From Entophlyctis helioformis (taxonomy: Eukaryota > Chytridiomycota > Chytridiomycetes > Chytridiales > Chytriomycetaceae), in the NCBI GenBank assembly GCA_025526915.1, contig JAHLKH010000095.1:33741-97740 (forward strand): a stretch of 64,000 nt of DNA, written 5' to 3'. The position numbers and the translations under genes were made by a program. The notes beneath the pieces were generated by a model. It did not search any database. It saw only the letters and a list, made by a program, of their open reading frames with translations, and was not told the origin of the DNA. Positions within the stretch are counted from its first letter, which is position 1. Every line of letters begins with the position of its first letter. Positions 1 through 11,993 of the stretch are shown one piece after another.

Positions 1-83
1 TGCTCATGGCCGTGCGGTTGTGACACTCGGAGCCGGCAATAAATCCCAATGTAACCCACATGCAAAACTGTATTTGCAAGCGT

Positions 84-1326
84 TCAGTAGCGGCGGTCCC
101 TGGTATCACGGCCATACCCGCCGTCGCGGTCTCTGGCATCACGACGCCCACCTCTGTCGTATCCACCGCGGTCTCCACCTCTGTCGTATCCGCCACGGTC
201 TCCACCACGATCATATCCACCACTGCCGCGATCGCCGCTACCTCTGTCATTGCGGAAATCGCGGTCTCTTTGGCCACGATCACCGCCACGATCGCCACCA
301 CGGTCACCGCCGCGGTCGTCGCCTCGCCCACCGAATGATCTGCCTCCGCCATTCTTCTGTATCGCCCATCACACATGCCATCGTCAGTCACTAAGTCTTG
401 GCAAAGTTGATAGCCATTCTAGCAGGCACGCACCTTGTGCTCTTCCAGCGTCTCACGGATCTTGATGAATCCGTTGTGCTGCTTGCCGGTCAAGTGCGCA
501 TCAATCCGCGATCCTGTCGAGTCATTGGCTAGCAATGCACCGCAGATGTCGCAGACTTCGAGTGCCTTGTTGGGCCGGTATCCCGGGTGCTTGGGGTCGT
601 TTTGGTGCAGGTGCTCCACCTCAGAAACCATGCGGTCAAGCGTTGTTGTGAGCTCCAGGGCGTCCTTGATGCGTCCAGACTCGCCGAGCGTCTGGATCTG
701 CGTGATCTTGGCCTTGATGGTCTCTTCGAGGATGATGCTCTTTTCTCTGAGCTCGTCGTGCGTCATGCCAGCCATCTGCGCCGTGCACGCAGCGTTGGTC
801 AGTCGACAAGCATGTGTGTGCGTGTACTGTGCTGTGCTTGTGGACTCGCTGGCAGCAGATCAGATCACCTACCATGTCTGGCTTGGTCTCGAGACGCATG
901 TGGCCTCGGCGGATGGTGCGGTCGATGTCGGACACCAGCTTGTACAGAAAGTCGTAGAAGCGCTGCTCGTAGCCGTATCGTCCTCTATCCGGCGACGCTT
1001 GGTACCTGCACGTTGCAGACGACGGCACCACGGCACCACATCGCCACAGTACGACAGCGCACAGCGTCAGAGCAAGGCATCAGAGCAAGGCGGTTGGTTG
1101 CATCAGCAAGGGTCGGCATGCTCCTCCGGCCAACCCACTCTTTCTGAAGTCGCTCGTCGTGCAGGAAGCCGCACTTGCCCATGTCGACCTTGGTGTTCTG
1201 GAACATCTCGTTCGGACAGAAGCCGACAAGAAAGTTCTTGCATACGTCGCCATCCCGAAAGTCCTTCTTGGCTGAAGGCAGGAGCGGGTTCATGAGCTCC
1301 GCAAGGAGCTGCCGTTGAAAGTCCAT
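84..1326 (-). CDS. LUC7: LUC7-family U1 snRNP protein
   Basis: LUC7 proteins are U1 snRNP components that help select 5' splice sites in the nucleus. Four exons join in phase: 1326-1139, 1005-873, 775-434 and 356-84, giving about 311 residues. The first zinc finger is visible in exon 1 (DVCKNFLVGFCPNEMF, then CGFLH) and the second in exon 3 (CDICGALL, then HLTGKQHNGF). A coiled-coil-like helical stretch (THDELREKSIILEETIK) precedes the second finger. The last exon is a Gly/Arg/Asp tail (repeats such as GGDRGGDRGG and RGGYDRGGDR) in the place where animal LUC7L proteins carry an RS/RE tail. An in-frame ATG at 1374 would add 16 residues; 1326 is preferred because family members start close to the QLLAELMN motif. 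Family assignment is secure; the start is less so. Confidence 0.92.
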
Positions 1327-1601
1327 GCCGTGGGCCGGGCTGGATTCGACGCGAAGTGGTTTTTGTGATGCCATCAAGTCACGTGTTTCCTCACGTGACC
1401 CACCTGACATCCGGCCACGTCCAAACATTTTATTGTCGGCCGCTGGCCCTCTCGATCGACCTCGACAGACACGCACTTGTAGGTTGGCGCTGAGGCATGC
1501 TTGTGGATGTGCGTCGCCCACTAGTGCTCTGATCGCCCATGCAGTCTGCTGACTCTTGCGCCGTGTCATGGCTCGCTGGCCAAACTTCAAGCAAGCCAAA
1601 C

Positions 1602-3003
1602 ATGCCCAAGCGAAGTGCCAACGAGCACGAGGATGCAAACAGAGTTGCAGTGACTGCCGTGGATGCTGCTGCCGATGTGGCCAACGATGCAGCGAATGCA
1701 GACGTCGAGGCCGGCGATGCGACTGCAGACGCCAAGCAGCCTGCCAAGAAGAAGATGCGTCACCGCAATAAGCAGCAAAACGACGACGGTGCTGGTGACG
1801 GAACCGTTGCTGCTACGAATGGCACAGGCGCAGCTGCCAAGAGCGGCAGCAAGCAGCAGCAACCGCAGCACGAGCTGCGCAGCTCAGAGAAGCCGCTGTC
1901 CAAGCAAGGTGCCTTCAACGCCGTGCTGCGGATTCCTTGCATGCCTTGGATGTCCGCTTGGTGCACAGCCGTGGATGTCGAATGCTGACTGGGCGGCCGT
2001 GAACAGAAAAGGAGGCTCTCAGGCGACGCACCCGCCGAGAGAAGCTCAAGGAAAAGGGCATGGCGAGTGGCCCGTTTGCATGATCCCATGCCTGCCCGGT
2101 CCAAGCACTGACCGTCGTCCGTCTGCATCCAACAGAACTGCTTCCTGTGTCGCCAAACAGGCCACTCGATCAAGTTCTGCCCGAGAAACGCGGGCGGTGC
2201 TGGCGCCTTGCCCGATGCATCCGCCGATCCATCTGCAAACGACTCGGGATCTGCCATCTGCTACCGCTGTGGCTCAAGCGAGCACCCGCTCTCCAAGTGT
2301 TTCAAGCGCGCCGATCCGTGTACGTCTCTCCTCACACCCACTTGCATCCGACTCGCATTCTAACACGGTCTTCCCGTGGGCATGCGCTCGTGCACCAACA
2401 GCCAACCCATACCCTTTTGCCACCTGCTTCATCTGCAAGGGCACCGGGCACCTCGCCAGCCAGTGCGAGAAGAACGATCGCGGTCTCTACCCCAACGGAG
2501 GCGGCTGCCGTTTCTGCGGCTCTGTTCGCCATCTTGCCCGTGACTGTCGCCCGACAGCCGACGGCGAGGCAGGCGTTACGGTGCTCGGAACCGTCGATGC
2601 GACCCAGGGCGGTGACGACGACGATGTGTTCCTGGCATTGAGACGCATGGACAACAGCGGCCCTGCTGGCGACGAGGACGAGGACGAGGGAGCCAAGGGA
2701 AGCGCTGCTGTTGCGAGACAGTCTGGGTTCAGTGGCCGTGGCGGTCGCGGCGGGTTCAACAGCGGGTTCAACAATGGCGGCGATCGTGGCGGCAGAGGCG
2801 GTCGCGGCGGCTTTGGCGATCGTGGTGGTCGTGGCGGGTTCAGAGGTGGATTTGGAGGCGATCGCGGCGGTGGTCGTGGTGGGTTCCGAGGAGGCTTTGG
2901 CGGCGATCGCGGCGGCAGAGGTGGTGGCTTTGGCAGCCGTGGCGGGTCTCGCGGAGGCTTTGGTGGCAGCCGTGGCCGTGGTGGAAAGACGCACTTTGAC
3001 TAA
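1602..3003 (+). CDS. ZCCHC9: ZCCHC9-like zinc-knuckle protein with RGG tail
   Basis: The order of four CCHC knuckles matches animal ZCCHC9, a nuclear/nucleolar RNA-associated protein. Exon 1 (1602-1908) is acidic to basic and low-complexity. Exon 2 from 2007 encodes a basic helix (EALRRRTRREKLKEK). Exon 3 (2136-2319) has two knuckles (CFLCRQTGHSIKFC and CYRCGSSEHPLSKC). Exon 4 (2402-3003) has two more (CFICKGTGHLASQC and CRFCGSVRHLARDC), then an acidic stretch and a long RGG/FGG-rich tail (about 2725-2990) that animal ZCCHC9 lacks. The end of exon 2 near 2060-2080 has no clean donor in phase with exon 3, so that boundary is uncertain. The gene converges on CFAP141, with 79 bp between stop codons. 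Confidence 0.85.
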
Positions 3004-3082
3004 AGCCTACTTTATTCAGCCAACTCCCTGCCCAGCCAGGTTCGTACAGCAAGCTGCCTGCCATCCCAAACCCTTGCCATGA

Positions 3083-3559
3083 TCAGATACGATCGTGATG
3101 GAATGCCAGTCCCTTGGCATGCAACTCTTGCTCGTATCTATCCACAGTTGCCATCAAGTCAGCCGTTCGGTTTCGTCCATGTTTGCAGGAAGCAAATGCA
3201 ATGGTACCGAGTCAGATCGCGATCAAACAGATCCTTGAGCTGCTTGCGGCGCAGACTCAGGAACTCGTGGTTCGCCAGCGCTGCTTCCTCGGCGGTCATG
3301 TCTTTGATGCGGCCCATGTCGCACTTCCATGCCACATAGCAGGCGTTGTTGTCCCATTGCGACACAAAAGCGCCGCTTGTCTTGCTGCCGTGTCAACCAG
3401 CCAGTGCGAGTTTAGCATTCCATACGGCTCTGTTCGATAACGCTCAACAGCACACTTGCCTGCGCTCAGCCTCTCGCTGAAGCCGCAGCGTGTTCTCGTC
3501 CTGTCCGTCTGGTTAGCGATACCTTCATCAGAGCCATCACGGACGAGTGGGGAATGCAT
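3083..3559 (-). CDS. CFAP141: CFAP141-like axonemal protein
   Basis: Three exons (3559-3456, 3384-3208, 3137-3083) join in phase to about 111 residues, the size of human CFAP141 (C1orf189), a small microtubule inner protein of motile cilia. The diagnostic block is EEAALANHEFLSLRRKQLKD followed across the last intron by RYEQELHAKGLAF, which parallels the ...QQYQQELNQMGKAF end of the human protein. The first ATG opens a poorly conserved 34-residue N-terminus. Presence of this gene is direct evidence that the organism builds a flagellum. The short last exon (55 nt) is supported by phase and by the family C-terminus. Confidence 0.8.
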
Positions 3560-3705
3560 GGGATTTTACCCTGAAGGTGTGGCTGTTCTCGGCCAGGAGC
3601 GTGACATGCGCCTTGTGTGCCTTTGCTCCTCCCTTCATCGCGCCTTGGTTCTCGGTTTTAGATCAACTCTGGACGCGTCGCTACCTTTCTTGGTCATCAG
3701 CAGCG

Positions 3706-6416
3706 ATGGGAAAGCCAAAGACCAAGACAGACTCTGCCGGCACACAGCAGTCCTTGGTGAGGATGGAGTGTCATGGAATGCAGCCACTTTTGGCTTACAT
3801 CTGGACATGCCATCGCAGTCCTCGCAACGCGTAGGCTCGGTTGCGGGACTGCTTCGCCGCAACACCGGGTTTGAGACGCCGCCTGTCCAGCAGCCAAAGA
3901 AGCAAGGCTCCATCAGTGCCCAGACGGCGCTCTCAACCAACCAAATCTCGGGACAGCCTCAGAACCAGACACAGCTGAGCCAGCACGCAGCCGCTCAGCT
4001 GCAGAGCATGTTCTCACCTGATGGAGCAGGCTTGGTTAGCGACCCAGCTGATATGGAGACTGTCAAAGTGCCACACATTCCGGTCGATGAGCGGCTCAAG
4101 CATCTGCTCATTCAGCCGCACGAGTGCGAGACCATCATGACTGCCATCAAGTCGTCCAAGCACAACGTCGCAATGCAAGTCAACTCCACATATCGAATAT
4201 GCTCGTTCATGTCTGACGAGCAATCTCACCGTCCCATGCACAGTGATATCCTTCGAAGGCAGTTCAAGCTCATGCCACCACCGCCGCCACCTAGCCACAT
4301 CTTGCTGTGCAGGCCAAGCCAGATCCCTGCACGGCCAAAAAAGTACGACAGACACGCCGAAGACGTGCAGATGCGCGACGTGATACTCTCACAGTACCTG
4401 CTCGACGCCACATGATATCCTTTTTGCACCTCCTGTCATCATGTCTCGTTGTTTTGCATGCTTGCAATGCCAGATCACGCCAGACGAATGCTGCCCTTGA
4501 CAGCTCCTCTACTTTTGTGTATAACTTGGGCATGTCGCCATTGCAGTGCTCGATCTGGCTCACTATTTTCAAGAAAGCACACGACCAGTACATCAGTAAG
4601 CGTCGCCCGCCTCCTTTTGACCCATCGTTGCATATGTGCTGCTGATCCACTATTATTCAAGGCCAAGCCAAACACAGCGGCCCAAAGTGCGACCCCGACT
4701 CTTGCTTTACTATCTTCAAAACCACGCTTCTCGAGCTAGTCAATGTTGCCGGCAAGCCAATGTTCTCGATCAACGAAACAAAGCAGTTGGTGGATTACAT
4801 TGTGCAAAGGTGAGTGGTGGCTGCCCATCGCCCGCCAAGAATGCGGTGCCATCTTACACGGCGTTACACCGACAGTTATGGCCAGCATGTGCGGCTGGTT
4901 ACGTATGCGTTCACCATGCCGCAAGACGTGCAGATCGATCCTGTGAGCAAGACGCTCGAGTTTTACAACGCGCCACCGATACAGATCCCTCCAGAGCCGT
5001 TTCCACAGGCAACACCACCACAGACACCGCCGCAGCCATCATTGTCATCAGCATCGTCGACCGCCATCCCAACACTCCATGCGACCATACTGCCAGCACA
5101 GGTGCAAGTGTCGCCCTATGCAACGGCTGGGCGTTTCTTCCACTCGCCCAGGGCATCCCAGCCGACAAGTGGGACGAGTACTGCCGCAAAGAAGACGAGC
5201 GACGGCGGATCGCTCGTGCGGCAGAAGAAGAAGCCAAGGAGTCTGCGCGGCTTCAAGTGCTTGCCGAAGCCAAATCCAAGGCGGATGCCGAGCGTGCGGC
5301 CATTTTGCTTCAGGCACAGTGTAAGTCGGCTGATCGAACGAGCCTTTCGAGATCGGCGTTACGACAGTGCTGACAAGCATGACCAACATGACCAACATGG
5401 CAGTGGATGCTGAAAAGGCGCTGTGTGCACCGTTCCAGGAACTGCCACCGGCCGCTGTTCCCAAGCCGACATTCGAGACGCTGTTCCGCAAGCCGCGTAC
5501 AATGAGTGTTCAGCAAATCCAATCGTCTGGCGATGGGGCTGCAGGCGACAGCGAGACAGATCCGCAGGCATCTTCAGGGAGGCATGCACCTGCTACATTT
5601 GCTGCTACTGCAGGCCTTCCAGGAGCGGCAGGCGTTGCAACCGGGGCGGGCGGCCAAGGACCCACTGGCCATGGAAGCATCCAGCGAAGTGGCACACAGC
5701 CATTTCAGGGCAAGCCAGCGGCGCAAGGCGGCCCACAAAGTAGTGCCCAACAGCAGCAACAGCAGCAGCATGTTGGCGCGCAAGCAGCAGTGGCTGCTGA
5801 TACGCGTGCCACTGTTGCATTTGCGTCTCAAGGGCCAAACCGGCCATCTGGCATTGGATCGACCGTAGCACAGCAGCAGCAGCAGCAGCAGCCGACCAAT
5901 GTGTTGGGCAGTGATTCAAAGCAGCAGTTGACTCGCGAGCCTGATCAGCAGACATTGCCGGCGAGCGGAGACTCTGCGCAGCCAGGCGCAAAAGACAAAG
6001 AGGCCAGCGAAGTGATTCCATTGGACGCGCCTATAAGCCGTGCCGATCTGGCACAGATTGTCGCATCCAACATCTCGACGGCGCTCACGGACCTCATTCA
6101 GACGCTACTGGTACGCATGGATGCACAGAGCAGCCAGGTGCAGGGCCGCATCGATCGGCTGCAGGCGGCCATCCAAGCACGCGAGGACGAGCGGACTGCA
6201 CGCGAGAAGGAGAAGGAGGAGGCGGCGGCAGCAGCAGCGGCAGCAGCGGCCGAGGCATCTGCAGCAGCTGCCATTGCGTCTGTTGGCAACCTGACTGCAG
6301 CTGGCGGGGCTGGCGCCGGCGGAAAGGACCACCACGGCAAGGAGTCGCGCGGCAACGCCAAGAAGCCCGCAGCCAACTCCAAAGACACGCGCATCACGTC
6401 TGGCACTCGCAAGTGA
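3706..6416 (+). CDS. Gln/Ala-rich hypothetical protein, 757 aa
   Basis: I do not recognise this protein. Seven exons join in phase without a break: 3706-3756, 3819-4393, 4504-4595, 4662-4809, 4876-5101, 5152-5320 and 5404-6416. The middle (exons 2-5) looks globular, with segments such as PVDERLKHLLIQPHECETIM, NLGMSPLQCSIWLTIFKKA, FKTTLLELVNVAGKP and VRLVTYAFTMPQDVQID. A charged helix follows (EYCRKEDERRRIARAAEEEA). The last exon is low-complexity with three poly-Gln runs, then a helical region (ISRADLAQIVASNI) and a Lys/Glu then Ala-rich coiled coil near the C-terminus. No signal peptide or membrane segment. The intact seven-exon frame argues for a real gene. Confidence 0.7.
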
Positions 6417-6513
6417 TGTGCAGTGTGTTGTGTTGTGTTGTGCCTGTGGTCGGCCAATGAACCAAAAACGCCCCCCAACCTTGCCCATCCGACCAATAAC
6501 GCCACACGACAAC

Positions 6514-8336
6514 ATGCGAGCAAAACATCGAGGAGCAGCGCTGCGCCGGACGGTGCTGTGGACATTGCTGGCTGCGCTGCTGTCGCTGTTTGTGGCCATT
6601 CCAGGCAAGCGCCTCTGTCCCGCTGGCCGTCTTCTGCAGCTGCGCTAGGCCGTCCATGCGGCCGTGTGCAGACGGCCGTCTGTTGCCACAAACAAGCCGT
6701 CTGCTCGGCAGCCGTGTGATGGATGCCGCCAGCCAGCGAGTGCGCCTGTGTGGGCGAGCGAGCGAGCGAGCAAACGTACTGACATGCGGCCCGTTGCACG
6801 CCTGCAGCCAACGCACAGCGAGGAGCCGCGCCGGGAGCCCAAGTGTCGCAGTCCACCAGTGAGTCTTGCCACGGCGCCTGCTGCCTGCTGCCTGCTGTGT
6901 GTGCCTGCTGTGCGGACACTGGCCAGCCAAAGCACAGCAAAGCAAAGCACCGACGCTGACCGCCGCCTGTTGCACAGCATTCTCGTTCACGGTGCAGCCC
7001 GTCGGCTTCACGGCGCCAGGCCCGGTGGTTGCAGCCACCACGGCATCCATCACGCTGCGCTGGACGACAGACACCTGCGCGGGCGCTACCGACGGCCGCG
7101 GCAACGCCGTCAACAGCGGCACGCCTCGCCGCATCAACGGCCAGTGCTTCGACTCCAACAACAGGAACATCATCATCGACGACACCAGGACCTTTCCGCA
7201 GGGCCTGTCGGCGCTGTCTCTGCGGAGAGGCATTGGCAGCAACAGCCCCGAGCAGTACGATCTGCTCAAGTCGGTGACCAACTCGCCGGTGAGACGCCAC
7301 CTTGCGCACATCTGCTGTGCCTCTGCTCGCTCGACTGCCTCGAGTGCCTCGATGCTTCTGTTGTCGCTGTGGCCGTGCCTGCACGGCCGTGCATTGGACT
7401 GTGCGCATGCCAGCGGTTGTGCGCCTGTCGACGGCTGGTTGCCACTGGAGGCGCCGACGGGGAAGGAGTTGACGCAAACTCCGCCTCATGTCTGGGTGTA
7501 CTCCTGTGCGGCCATGTGCGGCCCTGTGTGGTGGTGGCACCAACAACGCGTTGCACGCCACATCCAGCGACAATCTCCGTTGTGGCTGCCTGCCAACCGC
7601 ACTCCAACGTCATCGTGCTCACTCTCTGTCATCCATCTAGGCGCTCGCTGGTGTTGCCAGAACCATCACCATCACCAACCTGAACCAGTACCCTTCAGAC
7701 TACTATTCTCTCTATGTCGCCGCAACAGACTCGCGTGGCAACCTTATTCAGGGCCAGTCGCCGTTCTTTGCCATTAGAAACGTAGAAGAGCTTCCCAGAA
7801 TTGGTAAGCCATGCAGCTCATCACCACGGCTTGCCGTTTCTGTCGCTGTATGCCAACCATTGCTTGCCATGCCAGGATCGATGCAACTCTGGAGCCCTCT
7901 GGACGGCTCGTATTGGCTCGCGAATGCCGAATACCGTGTTCGCTGGGAGCTGCTTCCTCTGGCAACCGTCCCCGACTATTTCAACGTCGATCTGCTCACA
8001 GCCGACGGCCAGTTCATTGCGCGCCTGCTCGAAACCGTGCCGCCCAACACCGGCGACGTTCTTCTTGGCGAGTCGCGTCCGCTCAATTATACCATCTGGT
8101 CCATCGACCCTGCTCTCCGCAACAAGCGGTTCAAGCTCTTTGTCACGGGCGTGTTTGTTGTCGGCGGCGTTGTGCAGCCCATTACCGAAGCCAACCCGCA
8201 GGTCACGTCCGGCGTGTTCTTTGTTGGGCCGGTCAAGCCCAAGACGTCTGCTGCGTTTGGGTCGTCGAAACAGATGGTGCCCGTGTCCGCTGCCGCACTC
8301 GCGATCCTTCTTTCTCTTGCTACAGCATTTTTGTAA
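6514..8336 (+). CDS. secreted GPI-anchored surface protein
   Basis: Four exons: 6514-6604, 6978-7288, 7641-7803 and 7875-8336. The N-terminus is a signal peptide (RRTVLWTLLAALLSLFVAIP) and the C-terminus is a classic GPI-attachment tail: a small-residue stretch then a terminal hydrophobic run (MVPVSAAALAILLSLATAFL) with no cytoplasmic residues. The mature part has beta-rich, Ig-like or Kre9/Knh1-type character, for example QLWSPLDGSYWLANAEYRVR followed by WELLPLATVPDYFNVDLL, a wording typical of fungal Ser-Thr-rich GPI-anchored proteins. The first intron uses a GC donor: AG|GCAAGC at 6605, in phase with the acceptor at 6977. Probable role is at the plasma membrane or wall; the specific function is unknown. 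Confidence 0.75.
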
Positions 8337-8408
8337 ACTCTCCGTCCAACTCTCTATCATCACTATCCCTCCCTTTTTGTTACGCCTCGCTCCTTCTTGG
8401 AGTCTCTT

Positions 8409-8445
<37 letters not shown>

Positions 8446-8491
8446 GACAGATTAAATCATTGCCTTTATCGTATCTCTGGCACCTGCTCGT

Positions 8492-10162
8492 TTATTCCAC
8501 CGGTCCATCTCCTGCTGCTGGCACTTCTGGCACTGCTGGCACTGCTGGCGGCGAGCAAGCGATCACATCAAAGCCTGCCCCATACGCGCCGTCCCAGTCA
8601 AACTCGCTTGTCTGATTCTCCAACGAGAATCCGATGATCATGCTCTCAACTTGCACCGCATCTGTCGTAACCTTCTTGGCCGTCTCGCGCGTCTTGCCTG
8701 TGGCACCTTGTCCATAGATCAGCCCGTCGCTCGTGCTGAACGTGCCGATGCTGCGGAACGTCAGAGAGATCCGTCCGTATCCAATCTGGCTGCTCGGCCC
8801 GGTGTTGCTTCCATCCGCCCCGGTCTCAGCAGCGGTTGCGTCCGAAGCGGTTGCCTCATCGTGCGGCGACATGTGCTGGTGCTGCTTGTCTTGCGCAATC
8901 CCGTGCAGCCACTTGGCATTCGTCTCTGGACCCATCACAAACAGCGAGTTATGCGGCAGGGCGAACCGCTGCGTTTTGCGTGGCGTGCCCTTGGGCAGTC
9001 GTTGACCTGGCTGGCCCGTATGCCCCGCACTGTCGCGTTTGGTGTGGAGCACCATGACACGCTCAGCACCCAGCGACATGTTGACAATCGCGGTTCCGCG
9101 CACAACGTCCAATGTCTTGTCGGAATGCTCGCTGATAAAGTCCGAGCCGTCTCTGTAGAGCTGGATGAGCACGTGGTTGAGAGATTGGCCGATGCTCTGT
9201 TCAATGACGGCACGGATGCGGTCCACTGTCGGCGTGAATGGCGTAAGCACTGGCTGCTCATCTGCTGGATGGCGGTACACTGGGAATGCTCGCACGCCAG
9301 TGAGTGGATCTACATCAACCGTGCCCTGCACGGCAACAAGACGCGGCACAGGCCCGCCGCGGTGCAGCATCTCCTGCCAGGCGACTTCGCTGCGCAGATC
9401 GCTGAATGCAGTCGCGCCAAGATCCGGTGGCAGGACGTCAAGAAGCAGCCGCGAGTCGCCCGAGCCGTAGACATGCGCAGCTGGCTTCCCGATCAGATCA
9501 GCAAGGCTCACGACACGGCCGTAGAACTGATCGATGGTTGCCAGTGCTTCGAGATGCTTGCTCCACGACGTCCATCCAAGGCAGTCTCTCAGAACCAAGA
9601 CTTGGAAGCCGAGAAAGAATGCATCTGCTGCCGTCGCAAGCACACTTGACGTTGACAGGTTGCCACACAGCACAATCCGTTGAATGCCGCGAGCCTTGAG
9701 ATCCGCCTCGAGCGATGTGTCGGTAAAGGCCGACAGCCACCCCTTGTCCATCACGGTGTCAACGCTGTGGCTGATGAGTCGAGCCACATCGGGATGAAAG
9801 TCGCTGCCCGGGGTGTTGGGCTCGCAGCATGGCGGACTGGACGATGACCCGGCCAGAGAGCCCGCCAGCAGGCCGCTGTTCAAGGGGGCTCGTGCGTAGC
9901 GCTCGCCAGCAGGCCGCTGCACAGTCTTTGGGTCTCGCTTGACGTCGTCGTAGACCGACCTGACCCAGACGACGTGTGAGCTGCTGCCGTTGCCGGTGGA
10001 TGTGCCCGAGCGAACGACGGCGAGCAGATTGGACAGGCTGCGCTCCAGCTCGCCCACGTGCACAAACTTGGCCTTGAGGAAGCCGTCTGGCTGCAGAAAG
10101 TCGTTCTGCATGTCCAGAGCCACCACCGCCGCATGGCCGTCGAGGATGCCAGGGGAGGCCAT
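8492..10162 (-). CDS. isochorismatase-like / AlkB-like dioxygenase fusion
   Basis: One uninterrupted exon of about 556 residues joins two enzyme folds. The N-terminal ~230 residues are isochorismatase-like cysteine hydrolase (VVALDMQNDF with the catalytic Asp; VMDKGWLSAF with the Lys region; GIQRIVLCGNLSTSSVLATA). The position normally held by the nucleophilic Cys in the last motif reads Ser, so hydrolase chemistry may be lost. The C-terminal part is a 2-oxoglutarate/Fe(II) dioxygenase of the AlkB/ALKBH2-3 type: LIQLYRDGSDFISEHSDKTL carries the HxD iron ligands, AKWLHGI the distal His, and RISLTFR the 2-OG Arg. AlkB enzymes remove alkyl groups from nucleic acid bases. Start: upstream in-frame codons to 10186 contain no ATG; the first ATG is at 10162, 34 bp from the divergent F-box gene. 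Confidence 0.85.
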   Translation of the reverse strand: MASPGILDGHAAVVALDMQNDFLQPDGFLKAKFVHVGELERSLSNLLAVVRSGTSTGNGSSSHVVWVRSVYDDVKRDPKTVQRPAGERYARAPLNSGLLAGSLAGSSSSPPCCEPNTPGSDFHPDVARLISHSVDTVMDKGWLSAFTDTSLEADLKARGIQRIVLCGNLSTSSVLATAADAFFLGFQVLVLRDCLGWTSWSKHLEALATIDQFYGRVVSLADLIGKPAAHVYGSGDSRLLLDVLPPDLGATAFSDLRSEVAWQEMLHRGGPVPRLVAVQGTVDVDPLTGVRAFPVYRHPADEQPVLTPFTPTVDRIRAVIEQSIGQSLNHVLIQLYRDGSDFISEHSDKTLDVVRGTAIVNMSLGAERVMVLHTKRDSAGHTGQPGQRLPKGTPRKTQRFALPHNSLFVMGPETNAKWLHGIAQDKQHQHMSPHDEATASDATAAETGADGSNTGPSSQIGYGRISLTFRSIGTFSTSDGLIYGQGATGKTRETAKKVTTDAVQVESMIIGFSLENQTSEFDWDGAYGAGFDVIACSPPAVPAVPEVPAAGDGPVE

Positions 10163-10196
10163 CGGTTGACGATGTTTCGCCAACAACGGATTCGCG

Positions 10197-11899
10197 ATGG
10201 AGGACGACGATGCGCCAGAGCCGCTGAGGTCGAGACGTGTGTCGGCTGGCAGCCACGAGCAGCGACGGCAGCAGCAGCATCAACAGCAGCAGCAGCACCA
10301 ACAGCTACTGCTGCTCCCCTCACCTTCGCCTTCGCCATCGCCGCTGCCTACACCCTCGGCAGCAGCGTTTGTGCCGCCCGAGCTGCTCTGGCTGATTGTT
10401 GATGCGCTGCCGCTGGATCCGCTGCTCGCCGAGCCCGGATCTGCCTGTGCACGGCAAGCGCCGACCCACAGACAACTCGCTGCGCTCGCTGCCGTCAGCC
10501 GCCACTGGTTCAGAGCGATATCTCCGCTGCTGTGGATGCACGCGGTGCTCAAGCCGCAGTTTCTGGCGTCAAGCTCGTTTCCACCGTGGGCACAGGCGAT
10601 GCTGACGGACGACCACGTCCTGGGCAGTCTGCTGCGCCGAAACACTCGCATGTTCAGTGCACACCAAGCGATCCGCCCCGTGCGTGACCAGTCGGAGCCT
10701 GTCTGGCCATGCTCACGCAGATCCTCGACCATGCTCGCTGCTCGGGCCTGTCGCTGTCTGGCATCCGTATCTCGCCAGATGTCCTCGCGTCGTCACTGGC
10801 GTCGCCGCATCTGCAGTCGCTCCATCTCGCCAACACCAGCCTGGACACTCGCATCCTTCGGTCTGCAGTCATTCCGCAGTGCACTCGCCTGTCACGGATC
10901 GCCCTCGACGGCGTGCCTGGCATCGACGATCTTGTCGTCATGGCCATTGCGCACTCGTGCCCTGCACTCACGTCGGTCGCATTCGCCTCATGTCCAATGG
11001 TCACCGATCTGGGCATCAAGGCCATCGCAGAGTCGTGCCCACTGCTCACCCATGTCGACATGAGCGGAACCAACATCACAGTCGCCGCCGTGTTCGCCAT
11101 CTCTGATCGGCGTGGCTCGCAGATTGTCCACCTGTCCATTGCCGGATGTCCGTTGCGCAAGGCCGACGCCAACATGCTTGCTGCTGCACTCGTCGATCTG
11201 ACTGGGCTCGTGTCGCTCAATGTCTCGTGCATGTCGGCTGGATGGACTGCCCTGTCAGCCGCGTCCGTGCCACAAACACCCATCGTGCTCTCTCTCGCCC
11301 AGGACTCCTTTGAACCAGACACGTCAGACGCCTCCTCGGCCTCGGCGTGGCTGGCAACACAGTTTCCGCATTTGGAAACGCTGCATGTCGGGTTCATGGA
11401 GTGTCCAGACGAGATGGACTGTCGTCGTCTGTTCGGCCGGCTCCACGGCCTGCGGTCGCTCTGGTTCCCCGACTCGTTTTCCCTCACGCCACGCTCTCTG
11501 CGATGCATTCTGGACAGATGTCGCAATCTTACTCATCTGCACCTTCCGAGCCTGTCGCCTGCCCTCTCGCCGCTCCTCTCGACACTGCCACCATCGGCGC
11601 TGCTGCAGATCCCGTCAAAATGCACGCGTCTGCGCATGTTGTCGCTCGTCGGCCACACAGTCTCTGCCGACGTTCTGCGATCCATTGCGCTCGGCTGTTT
11701 GCATCTGGTCGAGCTCGACATTTCACTGACGAGACGCGTCGATCCGCCCATCACCCGAGACGTGCTGTTTGAGTTTGTGGCCGGCGCTCCTCGGCTCGAG
11801 GTGCTCCGCATGGCTGGAAGGGGCTTTGATGCCAAGTTTGTCCGTCCTCTACAACGCGTTTATCCACATGTGCATTTTGACCTGTTCTTGCAAAGCTAG
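10197..11899 (+). CDS. F-box / leucine-rich-repeat protein
   Basis: An F-box-like motif follows a Gln- and Ser/Pro-rich leader (FVPPELLWLIVDALPLDPLL ... RQLAALAAVSRHWFRAISPL). The rest is a run of LRRs of the AMN1/FBXL cysteine-containing type (HLQSLHLANTSL, SCPALTSVAFASCPMVTDLG, SCPLLTHVDMSGTNIT, HLVELDISLTRRV). Such proteins are substrate adaptors of SCF ubiquitin ligases; that role is inferred from family. The F-box part and the LRR part are in different frames. A single base missing in the CC at 10688-10689 would join them as one protein; a very short intron (about 35 nt, ending at 10692) would also fit but is shorter than any other intron here. Confidence 0.75.
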
Positions 11900-11993
11900 C
11901 TTCGACATGTTCATAGTACCAATTAATCCATGTAATGCCCAGTATCAGCAGTGTTCATTGGGGGAGAGCGGCTGGGATGCTTCGAGGGCATGT

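Noticed and set aside
6098..7573. 491-codon minus-strand frame opposite the GPI-protein gene
   Set aside because: Shadow of GC-rich coding and intron sequence; no family features, and the plus strand has a signal peptide, in-phase introns and a GPI tail.
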